A DNA stretch of 53,266 nt from Hyphomicrobiales bacterium (GTDB taxonomy: Bacteria > Pseudomonadota > Alphaproteobacteria > Rhizobiales > Rhizobiaceae): NCBI GenBank assembly GCA_017305935.1, contig JAFKJU010000037.1:1-53266 (forward strand), in the 5' to 3' direction. The notes beneath the pieces were generated by a model, which had not been told where the DNA came from, made no database searches, and worked only from the letters and a program-made list of their open reading frames with translations. Position numbers and translations under genes: made by a program. Below are positions 7,605 through 15,738 of the stretch, piece by piece. Each line of letters starts with the position of its first letter. Position 1 is the stretch's first letter.

Positions 7605-8490
7605 CTTTCTGATCCACGTCCTGATCATGTGCTGCCTTTACAGCATGCTCGCGCTCAGTCTGAACCTTCAGGTCGGCTTTGGCGGTCTGATGAACTTCGG
7701 CCAAATCGCCTTGTTTGGCTGCGGAGCCTATGGTGCAGCCCTTGCCTATAAATATGATCTGGGCTTTGCATCGGGTATTCTGATTGCCGTCGGCCTGTCG
7801 GCGTTCGTGTCCTGGGCATTTGCCGGCATCGGCCGCAATCTCCAATCCGATTACTGGGGTATAGCGACGCTCGCGCTTGCCGAAGTCGTTCGCATCATTG
7901 TCACCAACGAAGGATGGCTGACGGGCGGTGCGCAAGGGATCAGCGGCATCAAGCCGCTCCTGCCGGAACTTTCCGGGCGCAGCCAGCAACTTGGCAATCT
8001 CGCGATCTGTGGTGCCGTGCTTCTGGTGGCCTTGCTTGCGTGCATGCGTCTGACGAGGAGCAGATACGGTCTGGGGCTGAAGCTGATGCGCGAGGAGCCG
8101 CAGCTTGCGCAGTCTGTCGGCTATGACATCATGTCGCTGAAGCGTGGGTGCATGATATTCTCCGGATTCATCGCTGCCGCAGCAGGTTTCATTTTCGCCC
8201 ACTACATCACGTTCGTCGGCCCGGATCAGATGTTCAGCTCGGAGACGTTTCTGATCTGGGCAATGATCGTCATCGGTGGATTGGGCAATCACTTCGGAGC
8301 GGTCTTCGGGGCGTTTCTGCTTCAGTTCATCTTTGCCTTCATCCCCTTCGTCAAGGACATGCTCGGATTGCCCACCGAGTTCGTCGCCGCCATGCGGCTG
8401 GTTCTGATCGGCGGTGGTCTGATCGGTTTCATCCTCTGGCGCCGCACGGGACTGTTCCCGGAAAAGGTCGGAGGGCGTGCCGATGGCTGA
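7597..8490 (+). CDS. Branched-chain amino-acid ABC transporter permease (LivM type)
   Basis: A 297-residue membrane permease that starts at GTG 7597, inside the end of the LivH-type gene. Family segments visible are LSLNLQVGFGGLMNFGQIAL near residues 22-41 and MIVIGGLGNHFGAVFGAFLL near 225. It is shorter than E. coli LivM (about 425), as usual for the HAAT class. It heterodimerises with the LivH-type protein; a short overlap with the downstream ATPase gene shows tight coupling. Confidence 0.92.
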   Translation: MFDFLIHVLIMCCLYSMLALSLNLQVGFGGLMNFGQIALFGCGAYGAALAYKYDLGFASGILIAVGLSAFVSWAFAGIGRNLQSDYWGIATLALAEVVRIIVTNEGWLTGGAQGISGIKPLLPELSGRSQQLGNLAICGAVLLVALLACMRLTRSRYGLGLKLMREEPQLAQSVGYDIMSLKRGCMIFSGFIAAAAGFIFAHYITFVGPDQMFSSETFLIWAMIVIGGLGNHFGAVFGAFLLQFIFAFIPFVKDMLGLPTEFVAAMRLVLIGGGLIGFILWRRTGLFPEKVGGRADG

Positions 8491-9241
8491 GCCCGTCCTG
8501 AAAATATCCGGCGTCGCAAAATCCTATGGCGCCAATCAGGTTTTGAAAGACATCAACCTGGAGGTTGGCGCCCAGGAGATCGTCGGTCTGCTTGGTCCAA
8601 ACGGATGTGGGAAGAGCACTCTCCTCAATCTGTCGAGCGGGTTCGCTCGCGCAGATGCCGGGTCGATCATTTTTGGCGGCCACGACATTACCGCCTGGGG
8701 CGTTGAGAGGATCGCCCAGGCGGGGCTGGTGCGGACATTCCAGCTACCGTCGATGCCTCACCGCATGACCGTCGCAGAGGTCTTGCGGGCGGCAGATTCG
8801 CGCGGCGTCCAGTTCAAAACCATGTTCGCACCGGACCGGTCATCAATGCAGGAGGTCGACGCGCTGCTTGAGGGGCTGTCGCTCTCGCATGTCCGCAATC
8901 TGCCGGCCGGCTCCCTTTCCGGTGGCCAGAAGAAATTGCTGTCGATCGCTTTGGCACTTCGTACGAACCCTAAGCTCATCTGCCTCGACGAGCCGACGGC
9001 CGGTGTGCATCCGAACCTCAGGCACAGCATGGTACAGCTCCTGCGGCGGGTGAGCGAGCGGGGTATTGCGCTGCTGATCGTTGAGCATGACATGCACTTC
9101 ATTCGCGAACTCTGCAGCCGATGCGTTGTTCTTGACCGAGGGGAGGTCATTGCGAACTGCGTGCCCGCTTCGCTGACTTCAAACGAACGCGTCGTCGAGG
9201 CCTACCTTGGGAGCGCCAGAGACAAGGGGGCTATTGCATGA
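8483..9241 (+). CDS. ABC transporter ATP-binding protein (LivG type)
   Basis: A 252-residue cytoplasmic ATPase: Walker A GPNGCGKST (about residues 37-45), signature LSGGQKK, Walker B LICLDEPTAGV, and an H-loop in IVEHDMHFI. LivG-type proteins carry the longer C-terminal region seen here. I prefer ATG 8483, nine bases from GGAGGG, over GTG 8477. It overlaps both neighbours (LivM type by 8 bases, LivF type by 4). Confidence 0.92.
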   Translation: MAEPVLKISGVAKSYGANQVLKDINLEVGAQEIVGLLGPNGCGKSTLLNLSSGFARADAGSIIFGGHDITAWGVERIAQAGLVRTFQLPSMPHRMTVAEVLRAADSRGVQFKTMFAPDRSSMQEVDALLEGLSLSHVRNLPAGSLSGGQKKLLSIALALRTNPKLICLDEPTAGVHPNLRHSMVQLLRRVSERGIALLIVEHDMHFIRELCSRCVVLDRGEVIANCVPASLTSNERVVEAYLGSARDKGAIA

Positions 9242-9960
9242 TCGAGGTTCAGGGAGTGCGTGCCGGATATGGGGATGGCCCCGATATCCTGAACGGAATC
9301 AATCTCGTTGCCGATGCCGGAAAGATCGTGACGATTCTCGGTCCCAACGGTTGCGGAAAGTCGACTTTGCTGAAGTGCATCGCCGGTTTCGTCAGGCCGA
9401 GGGCCGGCGATGTAAGGATGTCCGGCACGGCGGTGACGAACCTCAAGGCCCACGAGAAGGTTCGATCCCATGGCGTCGGGTTCGTTCCGCAAACCGACAA
9501 CGTCTTTTCGTCGATGTCGGTAACCGAGAATATCATGCTTGGTGCCCGCTTTGTCGCAAGGGCGGAACGGGAGCAGCGCTTCGAGGCCCTCTTGACGCAA
9601 TACCCGGCGCTCGCAGCAAAAAGGAACCGCAAGGCGTCCGCGCTCTCGGGAGGCGAACGCCAACTTCTTTCACTTGCGAGGGCGCTGATCGCAAAGCCGC
9701 GAATTCTCCTGCTCGATGAACCTTCCGCCGGTCTGTCGCCGCGGATGATGCATGAGGTGTTCGAAGCGATCAGCGAGATTCGTGCGCGAGAAGGAATCTG
9801 CATCCTTATGGTGGAGCAAAACGCCTTTGAAGCGCTCCACATCTCGGACACTGCCTATGTCCTGTCGCTTGGCGATGTCGCGATGCAGGGCAGGGCATCC
9901 GATCTACTAGCAGACCCGGCAATGCGGTCACTTTATCTCGGCGGCGATGCGCCGCACTGA
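9238..9960 (+). CDS. ABC transporter ATP-binding protein (LivF type)
   Basis: A 240-residue ATPase that completes the importer. It has Walker A GPNGCGKST, signature LSGGERQ, Walker B ILLLDEPSAGL, and the LivF-like MVEQNAFEAL after the switch region. It starts at ATGA, overlapping the LivG-type stop. The racemase-family gene follows after 41 bases, so transport and catabolic genes are probably one transcript. Confidence 0.92.
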   Translation: MIEVQGVRAGYGDGPDILNGINLVADAGKIVTILGPNGCGKSTLLKCIAGFVRPRAGDVRMSGTAVTNLKAHEKVRSHGVGFVPQTDNVFSSMSVTENIMLGARFVARAEREQRFEALLTQYPALAAKRNRKASALSGGERQLLSLARALIAKPRILLLDEPSAGLSPRMMHEVFEAISEIRAREGICILMVEQNAFEALHISDTAYVLSLGDVAMQGRASDLLADPAMRSLYLGGDAPH

Positions 9961-10001
9961 CATATCACTTTCCCATTCAATGAATTGAAGGAACCTCGTC
10001 A

Positions 10002-10799
10002 ATGTCCGAAGCCGCCTTGAAGTATCAGGACACTCTCGCCACCAATATGGAGAACATCGCCTTTGAGCTCGACAAAGGCGTCGGCACGCGCGCCAATCTC
10101 GGGCTTCTGGTTCTGCGCACCGACCAGACGATCGAGGACGAGTTCCGCCACGCGATCCCCGATCAGGGGGTTGCCCTCTACGAGGCGCGGTTGTTCAGCG
10201 AGGTCGAAATCACGCCGCCCAACCTGCGCAAGATGTATGACGAAATTCCGCGGACGGTCGGGTTGCTGCCTGATGTCCAGTTCGACGTCATAGGCTTCGC
10301 ATGCACCTCAGGGTCGCTGGTGATCGGAGAGGACGTGATCGAAACGCGGGTTCAGGAAAGCATGCCCGGGGTCAAGGTCACCAACCCCGTCACGGCCGCC
10401 CGTGCCGCGCTGGAAGCGCTTGGCGTGAAACGGATCGCTCTTCTCACGCCGTACCTTGCCAATATCAATCACTCGCTGCGGGCGTCGCTGATCGAGCGCG
10501 GCATGGACATCCCCGTCATGGGCTCCTTCAATGAGCCGGACGACAATCTGGTGGCACGCATTCGTCCGCAGTCCATCGAAAAAGCCATCCTCGACGTCGG
10601 CGCTTCGGAAGACTGCGACGCCGTTTTCGTCTCCTGTACCAGCCTGCGTGTGGCGCGGATTGTCGAACAGGTTGAAAGGAAGCTTGGAAAGCCCGTCACA
10701 TCGAGCAATCACGCCCTGGCATGGCACATGCTTCGTCTTAGTGGCGTGAACGACTCGATCGAGGGGCTCGGCGAACTGTTCCGGAAGCCGCTGAAGTGA
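10002..10799 (+). CDS. Aspartate/glutamate racemase-superfamily protein (maleate isomerase / arylmalonate decarboxylase-like)
   Basis: A 265-residue member of the cofactor-free Asp/Glu racemase superfamily. Two Cys sit in the expected catalytic places, Cys101 (FACTSGSLVIGE) and Cys212 (VSCTSLRVARI). With both present, racemase or cis-trans (maleate) isomerase chemistry is possible; arylmalonate decarboxylases keep only one. A conserved VTNPVTAA segment near residue 130 resembles the maleate isomerase/decarboxylase branch rather than Asp racemase. A GAAGGAA site precedes the start. It sits between the importer and the flavoprotein on the same strand. Combined with the dadA-like enzyme it could epimerise the imported amino acid; equally it could isomerise an unsaturated diacid later in the route. 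Exact activity unknown. Confidence 0.8.
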   Translation: MSEAALKYQDTLATNMENIAFELDKGVGTRANLGLLVLRTDQTIEDEFRHAIPDQGVALYEARLFSEVEITPPNLRKMYDEIPRTVGLLPDVQFDVIGFACTSGSLVIGEDVIETRVQESMPGVKVTNPVTAARAALEALGVKRIALLTPYLANINHSLRASLIERGMDIPVMGSFNEPDDNLVARIRPQSIEKAILDVGASEDCDAVFVSCTSLRVARIVEQVERKLGKPVTSSNHALAWHMLRLSGVNDSIEGLGELFRKPLK

Positions 10800-10840
10800 C
10801 GATCATAGTTTTCCCGCGCAGCACTGTATGAATATCGAGA

Positions 10841-12478
10841 ATGCAAATGGAACAGAGTGATATCGAAACCGACGTCGTGGTGATCGGTTCGGGATCGGGC
10901 GCGCTTTCCGCCGCCTTGCGGGCTTCTGCCGGCGGGCTGCGGGTCGTCATCTTGGAAAAGGCTGATGTCATCGGAGGCACGACAGCCATGTCGGGGGCCG
11001 GGACGTGGATCCCGGCAAACCATCACGCCCGCAACGCCGGGTTCGGCGACTCGGTCGAGGAAGCCATTGCCTATCTTCGTTCGGCCGCGCCCGGCGGATG
11101 GCGCGAGCATGAGGACGCGCTCTGGACGAATTTCGCGATCAATGCGCCCAAGGCACTGAAATTCATCGAGGACACCACACCGCTGGAATTTGCCCTGACC
11201 GAGGAGCCGGACGTGTTCGTCGAAGCTCCGGGCGGCAAGAAGGTGGGGCGAATGCTCTCGCCGAAACCACTCAGCAAACACATCCTTGGGAAGTTCAAGA
11301 ACAAGATCCGCTCGTCGACGCTTCCGCATATCTTCACCTACCAGGAAGTCTACATCGGAGACCTCTATCATCGCCCTATTTGGACCGGGTTCCGGTTCGC
11401 CCATAAGCTGGCCTGGCGCCTTCTCACGAAATCGCGCGCGCAAGGCAGCGCCTTGGTGACGGGGCTTCTCAAGGGGTGCCTTGATCAGGGATGCACGATC
11501 GAGACCGGAACGCGCGTCACCGAGCTCGTCACAAACTCTGACGGATTTGCGGTGACAGGCGTTGTCGCTGAAACCGCCGCAGGCCTGCGCCGCTATCGGG
11601 CGCTGCGCGGGGTCGTGATTGCAAGCGGTGGCTTCGAATGGAACGAGGAGATGCGGAAAACGTACTTCGCCGGTCCGCTCGATTATCTGGGTAGTCCGCG
11701 CACGAATGAAGGCGATGGGCAGAAGATGGCGGCTGCCGTGGGCGCGCACCTCGCCCATATGGACCAGGCGAACGTCTATCCGACGATGCCCACACGCTAT
11801 GAGGGGAAATCCCACGGCATCCCGCTGATTTTCCAGGCGGAGCATCATGCGATCGTCGTGAACAGACACGGACGCCGCTTCGTCAGCGAGTATGATTTCA
11901 ACATCGGGGAGGCTATCGACAAGCGCGATCCCAACACCGGAGAAGCGGTTCACCTCCCTGCCTGGGTGATTGCCGACAAGCGTTTTCTCAGCCAGGCGCT
12001 TCCCTTCCTCTGGTATTCCCGCAAGGCGCCGAACTGGCTCCGCAAGGCAAGATCACTCGGTGAGCTCGCCCGTCGGATCGGTCTGCCAGCCGCCGAACTC
12101 GAAAGGACCGTTGCGCGGTACAACGGCTTTTGCGCAGCGGGTAAGGACCAGGACTTCGGGCGCGGCGAATCCGAATGGGAACAGTTCAAGGCAGGAGGCA
12201 AGGATGCCGCGCTCGCGACGGTCGAGAAGGGGCCGTTCTACGCAATGCCTTTCAACCGGTCCATCCTCGGAACCAAAGGCGGCGCCCGCACCAATGAACA
12301 CGGACAGGTCCTTCGTGAGGATGGAAGCCTGATTTCTGGTCTGTACGCGGCTGGTCTCGCCATGGCGAACCCGATCGGCACTCGTGCCGTCGGTCCCGGA
12401 ACGACAATCGGACCGAACCTGACCTGGGGCTACATCTGCGGGGAGGCGCTTTTGCGGGACAATCGAGTCCAGGGATAA
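10841..12478 (+). CDS. FAD-dependent oxidoreductase, fumarate-reductase/3-ketosteroid dehydrogenase type
   Basis: A 545-residue flavoprotein of the FAD_binding_2 class. The dinucleotide site GSGSGA is at residues 16-21, the acidic strand end is VVILEKAD, and the flavin-embracing IGGTTAMSGAG follows. The C-terminus has GTRAVGPGTTIGPNLTWGYI, the second FAD-binding segment of KstD-like enzymes. Such proteins insert or remove a C=C bond next to a carbonyl (3-oxosteroid delta-1-dehydrogenase, fumarate or urocanate reductase type). There is no signal peptide, so it acts in the cytoplasm. It follows the racemase-family gene by 41 bases. Steroid catabolism is unlikely, since no other steroid genes are present. 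The precise start (10841 or 10847) is uncertain because the ribosome site is weak. Confidence 0.82.
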   Translation: MQMEQSDIETDVVVIGSGSGALSAALRASAGGLRVVILEKADVIGGTTAMSGAGTWIPANHHARNAGFGDSVEEAIAYLRSAAPGGWREHEDALWTNFAINAPKALKFIEDTTPLEFALTEEPDVFVEAPGGKKVGRMLSPKPLSKHILGKFKNKIRSSTLPHIFTYQEVYIGDLYHRPIWTGFRFAHKLAWRLLTKSRAQGSALVTGLLKGCLDQGCTIETGTRVTELVTNSDGFAVTGVVAETAAGLRRYRALRGVVIASGGFEWNEEMRKTYFAGPLDYLGSPRTNEGDGQKMAAAVGAHLAHMDQANVYPTMPTRYEGKSHGIPLIFQAEHHAIVVNRHGRRFVSEYDFNIGEAIDKRDPNTGEAVHLPAWVIADKRFLSQALPFLWYSRKAPNWLRKARSLGELARRIGLPAAELERTVARYNGFCAAGKDQDFGRGESEWEQFKAGGKDAALATVEKGPFYAMPFNRSILGTKGGARTNEHGQVLREDGSLISGLYAAGLAMANPIGTRAVGPGTTIGPNLTWGYICGEALLRDNRVQG

Positions 12479-12524
12479 CGCCGCTGAGTCACTGAGCGGC
12501 GCCTAACCGCCCGTTTTAGAAAAT

Positions 12525-12536
12525 GCGAGCGCTCGC
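12525..12536. promoter_or_regulatory. Perfect 12-bp palindrome ahead of the SDR/ACAD/APH genes, candidate operator
   Basis: GCGAGCGCTCGC is perfectly symmetric and lies 22 bases before the SDR start codon and just upstream of its GAGGAG ribosome site. It matches 11 of 12 bases of the core of the palindrome before the thiolase gene (2740-2751). The 80-base gap from the flavoprotein gene leaves room for a separate promoter here. Confidence 0.55.
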
Positions 12537-12558
12537 TCGATTGATAGAGGAGTGGCCA

Positions 12559-13314
12559 ATGGCCTGGGATGATCTGAACGGCAAGACAGCGTTGATCACC
12601 GGAGCTTCGAGCGGATTGGGCAAGCATTTTGCTGGCGTCCTTGCCCGCTGCGGGGTGCATGTCGTTCTCGCGGCCCGTAACGAGGCAGCCTTGCAAAATG
12701 AGTGCGATGCCATTCTCGCCTCCGGAGGCCAAGCTTCGTTCATCGCCATGGATGTTACAAATCCGGTTTCCGTCGGGCAGGCGTTCGAGAACGCCCGGAT
12801 GCGCTTCGATATCATCGTGAACAATGCAGGGATCAGCGGCGCCGGCTCGGCCCTGGATATCGAGGAATCGACGTGGGACGCCGTTGTCGACACCAACCTC
12901 AAAGGCGTGTTCTGCGTGGCGCAAGCCGGCGCAAGGAAAATGCGGGAAGACAAGCACGGCGGCAGTATCGTCAACATCGCTTCTATCCTCGGCCTGCGCG
13001 TGGCCGGGCAGGTCGCCGCCTATACCGCATCCAAAGCCGCCGTCGTTCAGCTCTCGCAGGCTCTGGCACTGGAATGGGCGCGATACGGTATCCGGGTAAA
13101 CGCACTTTGCCCCGGCTACTTCGAGACCGAGCTGAACAAGGAATTCTTCTCTTCGGAAGCTGGGCAGGCCCTGATCAAGCGTATTCCTCAGCGCCGGCTC
13201 GGCCGTCTGGAGGAACTCGACGCACCGCTCCTGCTGCTATGCTCGCAGGCTGGCAGCTTCATAACTGGCGCGACCCTTGCGGTAGACGGCGGCCATCTGG
13301 TTTCCAGCCTTTAG
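12559..13314 (+). CDS. Short-chain dehydrogenase/reductase
   Basis: A 251-residue classical SDR: cofactor motif TGASSGLG at residues 14-21, NNAG at 88-91, and the catalytic triad Ser142, Tyr155 and Lys159 (YTASK). The arginine after beta-2 (LAARNE) suggests NADP(H) preference. ATG 12559 follows TAGAGGAGTGG; the upstream ATG 12523 falls inside the palindrome and has no ribosome site. It begins a trio with the acyl-CoA dehydrogenase and APH-type kinase downstream. By analogy with LvaD of Pseudomonas putida it may reduce a 4-oxoacyl-CoA to the 4-hydroxyacyl-CoA or do the reverse; that role is inferred from the gene set. Confidence 0.88.
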   Translation: MAWDDLNGKTALITGASSGLGKHFAGVLARCGVHVVLAARNEAALQNECDAILASGGQASFIAMDVTNPVSVGQAFENARMRFDIIVNNAGISGAGSALDIEESTWDAVVDTNLKGVFCVAQAGARKMREDKHGGSIVNIASILGLRVAGQVAAYTASKAAVVQLSQALALEWARYGIRVNALCPGYFETELNKEFFSSEAGQALIKRIPQRRLGRLEELDAPLLLLCSQAGSFITGATLAVDGGHLVSSL

Positions 13315-13397
13315 GGCGTCTCCACCCTTCATCGCCGACTTTCACTAACACTCTGTTTTCTCCCATTTCCCGCGAATTGCCCTGAAGGATTAATGCT

Positions 13398-14618
13398 ATG
13401 GACTTCACGATTTCGAAAGAGCTGGATGACCTGCGCAGCCGCATTGCGGCGTTCGTAGCCGACAACGTCCTGCCGCTCGAAAGCAACCCTGACGCCTATG
13501 ACGAGCACGGCAATATCTCCACGCGTCATTTGGGACCTCTGCGCGAAGAGGCCCGTCAGGCGGGTCTATGGTGCCTGCAACTTCCCCGGCCGGACGGCAG
13601 CTTTATCGGCCGTGTCGGCATGGCGGTTTGCTACGAAGAGATGAACCGATCGATCTTCGGTCCGGTCGTCTTCAACTCGGCTGCTCCCGACGACGGCAAC
13701 ATGATGGTCATGCATCAGCTGTGCCGACCCGACCAGCGCGAGAAATGGCTACAGCCGATCGTCGAGGGGAAAGTGCGTTCGGCATTCGCCATGACGGAGC
13801 CGAGCCCAGGCGGCGGCTCAGACCCGTCAATGATCCGGACCACGGCGAAGAAGGTCGGCAATCGCTATGTGCTTCATGGCCGGAAGTGGTTCATCACCGG
13901 TGCGCAGGAGGCTGCACATTTTATCGTCATCGCCAGGACGTCGGATGATCCTCGTTCGGGGCTGTCCGCGCTCATGTTCCACAAGGATCAGCCCGGCTGG
14001 CGGATCGTCCGGCGGATACCCATCATGGGGCCTGAGGAGCATGGCGGGCATTGCGAAATCGAGTTCGATGGACTGGAGATTCCCGAAGAGGATCTCCTGC
14101 TCGAAGAGGGAAGGGGGCTGAAGGTCACCCAGGTCCGGCTCGGACCGGCGCGTCTCACGCATTGCATGCGCTGGCTGGGCCTGTCGAAGCGTGCTGTGGA
14201 GATCGCCGTGGACTATGCCGAGCGGCGCGAAGGCTTCGGCGTGCGCCTTGCCAACCGTGAAAGCATCCAGATGATGCTGGGGGATCTGGCGATGGGCATC
14301 GAGGTCGGACGACTGCTGGTGATGAAGGCCGCATGGGAATTGGACCAGGGCAGCTTTGCCAAGAAGGAAGTCTCCATGGCCAAGATCCATGTCGCAAACC
14401 TGCTTCACAAGGCGGCCGACACCGCGATCCAGATCAACGGCGCTCGGGGATACTCGACGGACACTGTGCTCGAATGGATCTATCGTTACGCGCGGCAGGC
14501 TCGCTTGGTCGATGGGGCGGACGAGGTGCATAAGATGGTGCTGAATCGTCACCTCGCCGATGAGCGGCGCGATTTCTGGCGCTGGAACACTGGTGAAACC
14601 CAGACTGCGATCAAGTGA
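13398..14618 (+). CDS. Acyl-CoA dehydrogenase, ACAD10/11-like (LvaC-like)
   Basis: A 406-residue FAD enzyme of the acyl-CoA dehydrogenase fold. The N-terminal helical domain covers about 1-125; the FAD-binding MTEPSPGGGSDPSMIRT and WFITGA lie in the middle; the C-terminal helices hold INGARGYSTDTVLEW. At the position of the catalytic Glu loop (YEGT in medium-chain enzymes) it has DGADEVH beginning at Asp372. This signature is shared with ACAD10/ACAD11 and with LvaC. Those proteins act with a linked or neighbouring APH-type kinase on 4-hydroxyacyl-CoA: the 4-phosphoacyl-CoA loses phosphate to give 2-enoyl-CoA. Here the kinase gene follows after 12 bases. A plain alpha,beta-dehydrogenase role is the alternative. 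Confidence 0.88.
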   Translation: MDFTISKELDDLRSRIAAFVADNVLPLESNPDAYDEHGNISTRHLGPLREEARQAGLWCLQLPRPDGSFIGRVGMAVCYEEMNRSIFGPVVFNSAAPDDGNMMVMHQLCRPDQREKWLQPIVEGKVRSAFAMTEPSPGGGSDPSMIRTTAKKVGNRYVLHGRKWFITGAQEAAHFIVIARTSDDPRSGLSALMFHKDQPGWRIVRRIPIMGPEEHGGHCEIEFDGLEIPEEDLLLEEGRGLKVTQVRLGPARLTHCMRWLGLSKRAVEIAVDYAERREGFGVRLANRESIQMMLGDLAMGIEVGRLLVMKAAWELDQGSFAKKEVSMAKIHVANLLHKAADTAIQINGARGYSTDTVLEWIYRYARQARLVDGADEVHKMVLNRHLADERRDFWRWNTGETQTAIK

Positions 14619-14630
14619 CCGGGGCGAAAG

Positions 14631-15716
14631 ATGAACCAAGTTTCAGAAATGCAGGCTGGCGCCCAGGCAACCGAGTTCGATAGGGATAAGCTGCACAGGT
14701 TTCTCGATGCCACATTTGGCGCGAGCAAGGATTTCAGCCTTACACGGGTCAGCGGAGGGCAGTCCAATCCGACATTCTTCGTCGAGCACGGCGACAGGCG
14801 GATGGTCTTGCGCAAGAAGCCGCCGGGGCAGCTTCTTCCTGGAGCCCATGCGATCGAGCGCGAGTATCGTGTGATCTCGGCTCTTTCGTCGCAAACGGAC
14901 GTGCCTGTGCCGGCGCCTATCCTTCTTCACGAGGATAGCGAGCTTCTCGGAACGCCGTTCTATCTGATGGAGCGTGTCGAAGGAAGGGTATTTTCCGATT
15001 GCGCGTTGCCGGAGGTTGCCGCCGAAGAGCGGGCGGGCTTCTACTTTGGAATGGCGGAGGCGATGGCGAGGCTGCACGCCGTTCAGCCAGAGGAGATCGG
15101 GCTTTCGGACTTCGGTCGCCCTGGAAACTATTTCGACCGGCAGATCGCCCGTTGGACGAAGCAATGGGTCGAATCGCCCAGCGAACGTATCCCCGCGCTT
15201 GACGAGCTGTCACGGTGGCTTCCGGCAAACCTCCCGGATGACGACGGCGGCACATCGATAGCGCATGGCGATTTCCGTTTGGGGAACATGCTGTTTCATC
15301 CGACCGAGCCGCGCGTTGTGGCAATCCTCGATTGGGAATTGTCGACTTTGGGGCATCCTCTGGCGGATCTTGGTTTTTGCTGCATGCCTTGGCACACTGC
15401 ACCATCGGAGTATGGCGGGATTCTCGGCCTGGATGCCGCAGCTCTTCGCCTGCCGACTGAAGGACAATTCATCGAGCACTATTATCGGCACGCAATTCCG
15501 ACATCGCCGCTGCGGCGTTTCCATGTTGCCTTCGCGCTTTTCCGGTTTGCGGTCATTTGGGTTGGCATCGCCGATCGTGTTCGGGCGGGCAATGCCGCCG
15601 CTCACGATGCGTCCGAGGCGGGTCCGCTCGCGGAGAAGTTCGCTCTGCGCGGCCTCGAAGTTGCGACTGGCCGGCAAGGTTTCGCCGAAACCGGCGGCGG
15701 CGCCGGGCCGGTTTAA
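14631..15716 (+). CDS. APH-family phosphotransferase, ACAD10/11 N-terminal-domain type (LvaA-like)
   Basis: A 361-residue kinase-fold protein. Visible are RKKPPG near residues 61-66, the catalytic HGDFRLGN with His212, Asp214 and Asn219, and the metal-binding [18 protein letters not shown] (Asp234, Glu236). The last motif is almost identical to that of the kinase domain fused to human ACAD10/11 and to stand-alone bacterial partners such as LvaA. Expected activity: ATP-dependent phosphorylation of the hydroxyl of a 4-hydroxyacyl-CoA. It is co-transcribed with the acyl-CoA dehydrogenase and ends 22 bases from a convergent gntR gene. An aminoglycoside-resistance role is very unlikely given this motif and context. 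Confidence 0.88.
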   Translation: MNQVSEMQAGAQATEFDRDKLHRFLDATFGASKDFSLTRVSGGQSNPTFFVEHGDRRMVLRKKPPGQLLPGAHAIEREYRVISALSSQTDVPVPAPILLHEDSELLGTPFYLMERVEGRVFSDCALPEVAAEERAGFYFGMAEAMARLHAVQPEEIGLSDFGRPGNYFDRQIARWTKQWVESPSERIPALDELSRWLPANLPDDDGGTSIAHGDFRLGNMLFHPTEPRVVAILDWELSTLGHPLADLGFCCMPWHTAPSEYGGILGLDAAALRLPTEGQFIEHYYRHAIPTSPLRRFHVAFALFRFAVIWVGIADRVRAGNAAAHDASEAGPLAEKFALRGLEVATGRQGFAETGGGAGPV

Positions 15717-15738
15717 GGCATACGGATCGAGACGACCG

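Noticed and set aside
10709-11953. A 414-codon open frame antisense to the KstD-type flavoprotein gene
   Set aside because: No conserved motif; the sense gene has FAD-binding motifs at both ends.
14631-15716. Aminoglycoside resistance gene
   Set aside because: The APH fold is present, but the [15 protein letters not shown] motif and the ACAD neighbour mark the acyl-CoA-linked kinase group, not drug kinases.
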